This document shows, piece after piece, positions 58,569 to 64,000 of a stretch of 64,000 nucleotides of DNA (the first letter of the stretch is position 1; each line of letters starts with the position of its first letter). The notes beneath the pieces were generated by a model. That model was not told the DNA's origin. It made no database searches and saw only the letters and a program-made list of their open reading frames with translations. This stretch comes from Paratrimastix pyriformis (taxonomy: Eukaryota > Preaxostyla > Paratrimastigidae), in the NCBI GenBank assembly GCA_027972325.1, contig JAPMOS010000042.1:149501-213500 (forward strand). The letters run 5' to 3'. Both the position numbers and the translations under genes were made by a program.

Positions 58569-60014
58569 TTACCGGGGAGCAGGAGGTGGTGGAGGGGCGC
58601 TGGCCGCGGTCCCCCGCGACGGTCTGGTCGATGGTGATGGTGATGATGATGATGATGATGATGAGGGCGATGAAGAGCGCGCCTTGTGGTGGTGATGATG
58701 ATGATGATGGTGATGGTGATGAGGATGATGCTGATGATGTCGCTTCTTCTTCTTGTGATGACTGGGTGCGCGCACTCCATCTGCTGCTGATGATGATGAG
58801 GCCGAATCATCATCATCGTCGTCACTCGACTGATCGTCAAGTGTGTGTCGCCGCCGCCCGTGCGAAGAATGATGTGAATGTGAATGCCGGTGTCTGCTGC
58901 CCATCTTGTCATTGCTCGCGTCGGCCAGGGCCACATCCGTGTCCTTCTTGCCCGAATCGGCTGGCTGGGGCCCGCCGCTGGCGGGTGGTATGCCCGCCCG
59001 CATGCCCAGGGCCACGTCCTTGAGCAGTTTGCGTCGCAGGCGGCGCTCGGCTTTCTGGCGCTGGGCCTCCTCCTCGGCCGCGATGGCGGCGGCGAGCAGA
59101 GTGCAGAGCGGGACGGGCCTGCGGTGGTGGTGGTGGGGGGTTGGTGGTGGAGGTGGAGGTGGAGGTGGAGGTGGTGGTGGTGGTGGTGGTGGTGGTGGTG
59201 GGTGGTGGCGATGATGATGATGATTTGATGATGCCGATCGTGAGGGTGCGGATGCTGATGCTGATGTGATGATGATGATGATGATGCCGATCGTGGTGCG
59301 GCTGAGGTGGCACCCCACCCCACTCGACAGACTGGGCGGGTTGGGTCGGGGCGGCGGCCGGTGGCTGTTGCCGGGGTGCTGGCGGGGGTTCGCTGAAGGC
59401 GGCCATTGGGTCCTCGCGGTTCTGTGCGGCATTCAAAAGGAGGCGAGGCGGTGAGGGGAGAATATGACCGGGGTGTTCATCCAGACTCTGCGTTGCTCCT
59501 CCAACGTGAGGTTGCCGGTGGCGGTGAATCGACATTCTCGATCGCCGGCACGGTGACCGTAACTGAAGAAGCGCACCAGCAGAGGTTTATCAGGATGATG
59601 CAACATGGAATGGTCGGGCAAAGCCGGACCATTTGCAACGCCAACACTGCATCACCTTCACCTCTTTGCCGAGGGGCATCCTTGTGTGGAAGTGAAATTC
59701 CGGACGACGCAAGTGGGACGAAGCAGCAGACCAGAGGCCTTTCGAAGGCGCACGAGCGAGAAACTCCCGGGCTTTTGCATTTTCGGGCAAATCGGGAATG
59801 CAATCCTCTGGAGCTTCCCTCCCAACGGGTCCGTCCAAACCAGGAGGGGGTTCGTAACTTTGGGAGGTTGCAGATCGGAAGAAAAGCAAGGACAGAACAT
59901 GCAGGCCAATTCCCCTTTGCCACTGTCTCGAACGGAGGCCACGGAAGCGTGGTGGTCTTCATGTTTATTGCCGTGTGGCAAGTGTTGCCGATGACGCTTC
60001 TCGGGCGCAGACAT
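58569..60014 (-). CDS. RP9: RP9 / PAP-1 homologue, splicing-associated zinc-knuckle protein (about 335 aa)
   Basis: Exons in order: 60014-59899 (tentative), 59857-59732, 59680-59630, 59562-59487, 59421-59333, 59118-58569. The spliced core matches human RP9 almost word for word: PEDCIPDLPENAKAREFL, APSKGLWMPLGKEVKVMQCW, the zinc knuckle CWRCKCYGHRAGDREC, a GN..LE..R stretch and NREDPMAAF. The tail is Ser/Asp-, then Lys/His-rich (H12, D6), as human RP9 ends Ser/Lys-rich. RP9 is a nuclear pre-mRNA splicing-associated factor, mutated in retinitis pigmentosa 9. The TAA stop at 58571-58569 closes the last exon. Exon 1 (MSAPEKRHRQH...) fits phase but uses a poor donor, gttctg. It shares a roughly 90-bp divergent promoter with the next gene. 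Confidence 0.85.
59119..59332 (-). repeat. ATC and CCA triplet repeats in an RP9 intron
   Basis: Read on the gene's own strand, the intron carries ATC arrays (59220-59282) and CCACC/CCA arrays (59124-59212). This is the same sense orientation as most HEATR3 introns. Confidence 0.9.
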
Positions 60015-60105
60015 CGATGCTCGCGCTCGTTGACGGAGCACAGTCTCAAACGCCGGGGCACTGAACAGCTCGTAATTTGGATTCCGGAAAGTCCTCAACG
60101 TAAAG
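60015..60105. promoter_or_regulatory. Divergent intergenic region, RP9 and isomerase gene
   Basis: 91 bp between the two inferred start codons, so it must hold both leaders and probably a bidirectional promoter. No specific motif was recognised. Confidence 0.4.
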
Positions 60106-61225
60106 ATGTCTTCACCGGTCGTTCCTCCAGCAACTCCTGTGCTCGATCTGCTTCTGAGCCATTCTTCCGAGTCATATACCGAAAGGACACACGCTGGAGT
60201 CTTTCCCACCCGCGACCGATCCTCAGTGGACCAGAAACAATTATTTGCTGGTGCCGAAGAGGGTCTTGTGGTTGCTGTTGTCTCTCCTCCTACGCCCGGA
60301 AGTGGTGCTGATCTAACAATTCAAGTCTGCCTGTTTTTTCTCACCAGGTTCCAAACGAGCCGCTGTTGTAGTATCTGGCCCCCAAAAGCCGGCTCGAATT
60401 CTGTGGCCATGCAACTCTCGGATTTCTCTATCATCTGATTCACGTTGCGCGCCAGGATTTCGTCTCTGTGATACTCGAGGTGCCAAGTGCCAAGTGTGTT
60501 ATGCGCGGGACCGCATCCAAGCCGGCCGGTGCCCATGCGGTCACGGCTTCTTTCCTTGGTCCTCCCACGCGTGCCTCCACCGCTGGCACCTTAATTCTCA
60601 CGCTGCCCACACGGATCGTTGAGTTGATGCGCCGTGTTGCCGGCGCTTACTTCAACCCCGCCCTGTCCGCCCGCGGCAATATCATCGAAATGAATGTGGC
60701 AACCTGCGGCGGGAATATTTTCCTTGATGTTCCGTTCGCGCAGTTGTTCTGTGTTGATGGTCTCCCCGCCACGGACGCCTTCTTCACCGCGGCAACGGTC
60801 CCGTTCCTGACTGAGGTCGCCTTGGTCCTTCGCGAGTTCGCGGCAACAGTACCCTCAGTCAAGGTCTGCTCGGTTCAAAAAAAAAATCACGTTTCCCCTC
60901 CCCGTCGGCTCTTCAGACCGCCACCGAATCGGTGTGGTCCTCGGCCACGGCCGGCGCCGCCCCGCCGCTGCTCCTGATGTTTTACCACTTCCACACGGCC
61001 ACCGAAGGCCACAGCTTCGTACTGTATGACGAACGCGAGGTCGACCGAACCCCGTGTGGGAGCGGCGGCAGCGCCCTGGCCGCGGTGCTCCACCAGCGCG
61101 CCGGAATGCAGGTCGGGCAGTCGTATACACTGCGGTCACCCTTTGGGGTGGCGTTCGAGTATACCCTGGTTGAAGCCACCGCGGACCAGGTCCGGGTGCG
61201 GGTGCAGACGGATTTGCCCTGTTAA
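60106..61225 (+). CDS. PhzF / proline-racemase-fold isomerase (339 aa)
   Basis: Exons 60106-60324, 60372-60863 and 60917-61225, all phase 0, with gtctgc donors. The fold family (PhzF, proline racemase, DAP epimerase) comprises cofactor-independent isomerases. Seen here: a first-half motif EFCGHATLGFLYHL, as in PhzF/racemase CGHAT; a central NVATCGGNIFLDVP; and the second catalytic motif EVDRTPCGSGGSALAAVL, as in racemase DRSPCG. Both Cys expected of a two-base racemase are present. The N-terminal half (GADLTIQYLAPKSRLEFCGH) looks more PhzF-like and the C-terminal half more racemase-like, so the substrate cannot be named. ATG 60106 is the first in frame. Confidence 0.75.
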
Positions 61226-61594
61226 GAATGGGGTTCGGTTCTCTTGTTTTGTATTGCTCCCCCCCTCCCACCTGGCTCCCTCCCCTGTCGTGGATATTAC
61301 CCCCCGCTGGCCTCCCCTGGTGTGGATATTACCCCCCGCTGGCCCCCCCTGGTGTGGATATAACCCCCCCACCTGGCTCCCCTAGTGTGGATATTACCCC
61401 CCCTGGCCCCCCCCCCCCTGGTGTGGATATAACCCCACCACCCTGTTTTTTTCGGATCAATCGTCGCGTTTCATTTTTTCATGACCCGACTTAGTTTTTT
61501 TCCGCGGTTTTCCCGGTTTTCCCGGTTTTTTCACGGTTTTTTCACGGTAACCCTCCGGTTGTTTGATGCGCACTTACCTCTGCCGCCTTGTCCC

Positions 61595-61630
<36 letters not shown>

Positions 61631-62072
61631 ATCCGGCACTTTGGGCACGGCATGTCTGCATACGATTTTCTCGGTCTTCTTCTTCTTGTGCAAATCTCGT
61701 TCCCCGACTCCACTTTCATGCTTGTGGGTATATCCCCCCTCCCTCCCTCCCTCCCTCCCTCCCCACCCCCGTTGACTTGTGTTGTGGGTATATTCCCCCC
61801 CGTTGACTTGTGTTGTGGGTATATTCCCCCCCCCCCAACACACACACACACACACACACCTCCAGCCCCACCACCCACAACCAACTTGCACTGGTGATAA
61901 TTCAACCCCATGCATCCCCTCTCCCCCCTCCCCCACCACCACCACCAGCCCCCAACTCACCATACCTCCCTCCTCTAAATAAGCGTCTTCTGGTCGTCGA
62001 TCAACGGGTGGGGGCAGTGGCGCATGGAGGAGAACCCCGATATTGAATGCAGCCGGGTCCCTGTTGGGCGTG
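61226..62072. repeat. Convergent intergenic region filled with C-rich repeats
   Basis: Contains a minisatellite of TGGTGTGGATATTACCCCCC type (61280-61440), CCCGGTTTT repeats (61510-61550), a C run of about 38 (61590-61628), CCCT repeats, GTTGACTTGTGTTGTGGGTA units (61770-61825) and ACAC (61838-61858). No gene seen. Confidence 0.85.
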
Positions 62073-62961
62073 TCATGATGGGGGCGGGGTGGTCGGGGGC
62101 GGGGGCGGGGGTGGAGCCGCCACGCTGATCGTGGCGACCTCCACAGGAGCGCCGGCATCCTCACCCCCTTGCTCATCGACAGGCGTGTGGGTGATGCCCT
62201 CCTCATCCACCCCGCCCTCATCAGCCTCCGGATCCGGGGGCAAGGAAGGCACTGCCGGCTGCTGGGTGGTGGCTATCGCCCCTGGTCGTGCCGGTCGTGG
62301 GTTTGGGGGCAGGATGACATGGGAGTATGAGGGGATCATGTACCGGACAATCTCAAACGCATCGGCGGGCAGCCCCGTCCGCCGCGGCGGCGGCGGTCGA
62401 GCGGCGTCGACCCCGGGCGGGTGCCGGGGGGAGATCCGCCTCCTCGGGGTCGGGAGGTGGATGGAGCCGGGTGGGTGGTTCAATGGAGACCTCGATTTGT
62501 GGGTGATAGTTGCGTTTCAGGGAGAAATTCACAAAATAACCTGGAAGGAGATGTCGGGGGATTGAAGACATCATCGAGACTGACCCAGGTAGCAGTTCAG
62601 CTTCTTCATGTAGTACAGTAATTGTTCTGGCGGACCCAACTTCTCGACATTCTTTAACTCGAGGATGCATCCAAACTCAGCCCGCCGACAGATCAGATCC
62701 GATCTGCGTTTGAGAATCATTCTTCCTCTCCAAAAAACCGGTATGTACCGCTGAGACTCAACGCTGAAGGAGGGCTCGGGGTCAGCAGAAAGTCGGTCGG
62801 GGACAAATCGCGCACCTGTATCCTCGATTCTCCAGTTCCGATTTCAGGACGATTTCGCAGAGGTGTTCATCGATCTTCTCCTCTTTCAGTTCGGGATCGT
62901 TGTTTAGAAGGAACACTGTCTGAAAACAACAGGCTTTCAAGTCCTCCTCGAATTGCTCCAT
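62073..62961 (-). CDS. GxxExxY family protein (PD-(D/E)XK-type fold)
   Basis: Exons 62961-62816, 62763-62585, 62540-62491 and, less surely, 62351-62073; about 217 aa. Across the joins it reads CEIVLKSELENRGYS/VESQ, IPVFWRGRMI, RRSDLICRRAEFGCILELKN, VEKLGPPEQLLYYMKKLNCY and LGYFVNFSLK. This matches the bacterial/archaeal GxxExxY (PDDEXK_3) order: YEEALCIELEERGI, a PVYYKGR-like strand, RADLIV, VEIKAVEKL, and LLNF. The nuclease-type D (SDL) and ExK (ELK) are kept; the name-giving GxxExxY segment is not. Cellular role unknown even in bacteria. The Pro-rich last exon is uncertain because its acceptor lacks a pyrimidine tract; reading on without splicing stops at 62353. Possibly acquired by transfer, then intron-invaded. 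Confidence 0.65.
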
Positions 62962-63086
62962 CGTCAAAGGTGCCCTCGGGTGAAGCCAACGGCACCCCCA
63001 ATCCTCCGCTGTCACGTCGTGTTGTCATGGCTGGGTAAGTTAACACATACGACACAGTTATTGGGGTCTCACCTCCCCGGGGGTTA

Positions 63087-63998
63087 TCACCGCCCCTTGC
63101 GCAGGGCCGCGGGCATGCGGTACGAGCGGGGCTTGCGGCTATGCCGGCGCCACCAGTAGAAGCCGGCCGTCCCGAGGACTGCGGCAACGAGGACGGGGCT
63201 GACCCAGTCCACGCGACTCCACCAGCTCGGGGGCTCCTCCAGACCCACCAGACGCGCGAACGCGGGCAGCTCAAGACCCGTCGAACGCTGGACCAGACAC
63301 TCGATCTGGCTGTCCGTGGTGTGGTTGGCGAACTCCAGGGCCAGGGGGCACTTGGGGCACAGCAGCCACTGCTGGAGGACGGCCGAGAGGCGGGACGCGG
63401 CGAGGCCCAGCTGGGACAGGGCGGCCGTCTGGCCGGCCGCAAGGTAGGCGGCACTGGGGGCCTTGCCCTCCTCGATCCCTTGGTAAACCAGGGCCTCGCA
63501 GAGGTTGTGGGTCTCCAGGAACCAGCCGGCCAGCGTGTCCACCATCTGGTCGGTGGTGGGCTCGGGCAGGGCGGGCGAGGGATGAGAACCCTGGGGGAGA
63601 GCCGTGAAGGCCTGCAGTCTTGCCTTCATACAGGCCGGCTTGGTCTCCGAGCCGGCGCAAATCTCCTTCGACCAGCCGAGAAGACCGTCCCAGAGGAGAT
63701 GGAGATTCCGGTAACCGCCACCCAGCTTAAATCGGAGCCCGCCGTCATCGGTCTGGTTGGTGTTGCCCACGAAACCCGCGCAGGTGTGGAGCGGCATGTG
63801 CACGTCGCCCATCAGGTGCAGAAAGAGCATAAATATGCGGCTCTTGGCAAAGCGGGTCTGGCAATCGGGTGGGATGGGGGTGCGGAGGTAATCGACAGTG
63901 GTTTTCAGTGCTCCGAAAATACCCAGCGGCATTCGTTGGTCTGCGTCTTCGTGAATGTTCTCGAGAACCTCCTCACGAGACATGTTGAGGGGCAGGTC
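63087..63998 (-). CDS. S1/P1-type nuclease with C-terminal membrane anchor, 5' end outside window
   Basis: A member of the zinc-dependent P1/S1 single-strand nuclease family, which acts outside the cytosol on RNA or ssDNA. It shows LFLHLMGDVHMPLHTC (family HF.GD.HQPLH, zinc His and Asp) and YRNLHLLWDGLLG (NLH..WD, zinc ligands). After about 270 residues comes one membrane segment, SPVLVAAVLGTAGFYWW, then a basic tail with RRHSRKPRSYR, suggesting a type I-like anchor with the enzyme on the extracytoplasmic side. The frame is open to the window edge (DLPLNMSREEV), so the signal peptide and first zinc ligands are missing from view. No intron was found in the visible part. Confidence 0.85.
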   Translation of the reverse strand, partial: DLPLNMSREEVLENIHEDADQRMPLGIFGALKTTVDYLRTPIPPDCQTRFAKSRIFMLFLHLMGDVHMPLHTCAGFVGNTNQTDDGGLRFKLGGGYRNLHLLWDGLLGWSKEICAGSETKPACMKARLQAFTALPQGSHPSPALPEPTTDQMVDTLAGWFLETHNLCEALVYQGIEEGKAPSAAYLAAGQTAALSQLGLAASRLSAVLQQWLLCPKCPLALEFANHTTDSQIECLVQRSTGLELPAFARLVGLEEPPSWWSRVDWVSPVLVAAVLGTAGFYWWRRHSRKPRSYRMPAALRKGR

Positions 63999-64000
63999 GT

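Noticed and set aside
58561-58573. gtaagc donor at the end of the RP9 last exon, leading to a Lys-rich extra exon
   Set aside because: It would be the only GTAAG donor in the window, and a TAA stop lies in frame at the same place.
62047-62565. Plus-strand Gly-rich reading frame
   Set aside because: Antisense to the Pro-rich region of the GxxExxY gene; composition mirrors it and no domain is visible.
1-64000. Transposons, retroelements, tRNA or rRNA genes
   Set aside because: I searched by eye for transposase, reverse transcriptase and tRNA signatures and found none.

Overview
This is nuclear DNA of a GC-rich unicellular eukaryote. The genes are broken by introns, and they encode eukaryote-only proteins: a dynein heavy chain fragment, a HEATR3/SYO1 ribosomal-protein symportin, an RP9 (PAP-1) splicing factor and a FAM177 protein. 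The dynein fragment suggests a flagellate. The F-box-like LRR family and the base composition remind me of Preaxostyla flagellates such as Paratrimastix. That is an unverified guess from memory. I translated and spliced every model by eye.

Layout. 40-640 (+): frame-broken dynein heavy-chain tail fragment. 1376-38699 (+): one enormous gene with nine exons, one of them 32.6 kb. It predicts about 12,154 residues: an N-terminal WD40-like region, about 11,400 residues that are mostly coiled coil, a Pro-rich linker and a compact C-terminal domain. 38998-43617: two F-box-like LRR genes in a tail-to-tail inverted duplication, the plus copy intact and the minus copy frameshifted. 43672-45172 (+): pseudokinase. 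45340-45872 (+): FAM177-like gene. 46188-55539 (+): HEATR3/SYO1 gene with 17 exons, giving 721 aa, whose introns are swollen by microsatellites, a 135-bp tandem array and duplicated exon pieces. 55979-58320 (+): third LRR protein. 58569-60014 (-): RP9 homologue. It is divergent, about 90 bp away, from a PhzF/proline-racemase-fold gene (60106-61225, +). 62073-62961 (-): GxxExxY (PD-(D/E)XK) protein. 63087-63998 (-): S1/P1-type nuclease with a C-terminal membrane anchor, cut by the window edge.

Two points stand out. First, the giant protein would be a micrometre-scale rod if its coiled coil is extended. Second, 32 of my 42 inferred introns begin GTCYG and none begins GTAAG or GTGAG, so the 5' splice site, and presumably its recognition by U1/U6, departs from the usual eukaryotic consensus. 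HEATR3 (5S RNP import for ribosome assembly) and RP9 (splicing) are housekeeping genes. I see no operon or joint pathway linking the neighbours, and no transposase, reverse transcriptase, tRNA, rRNA or CRISPR array.
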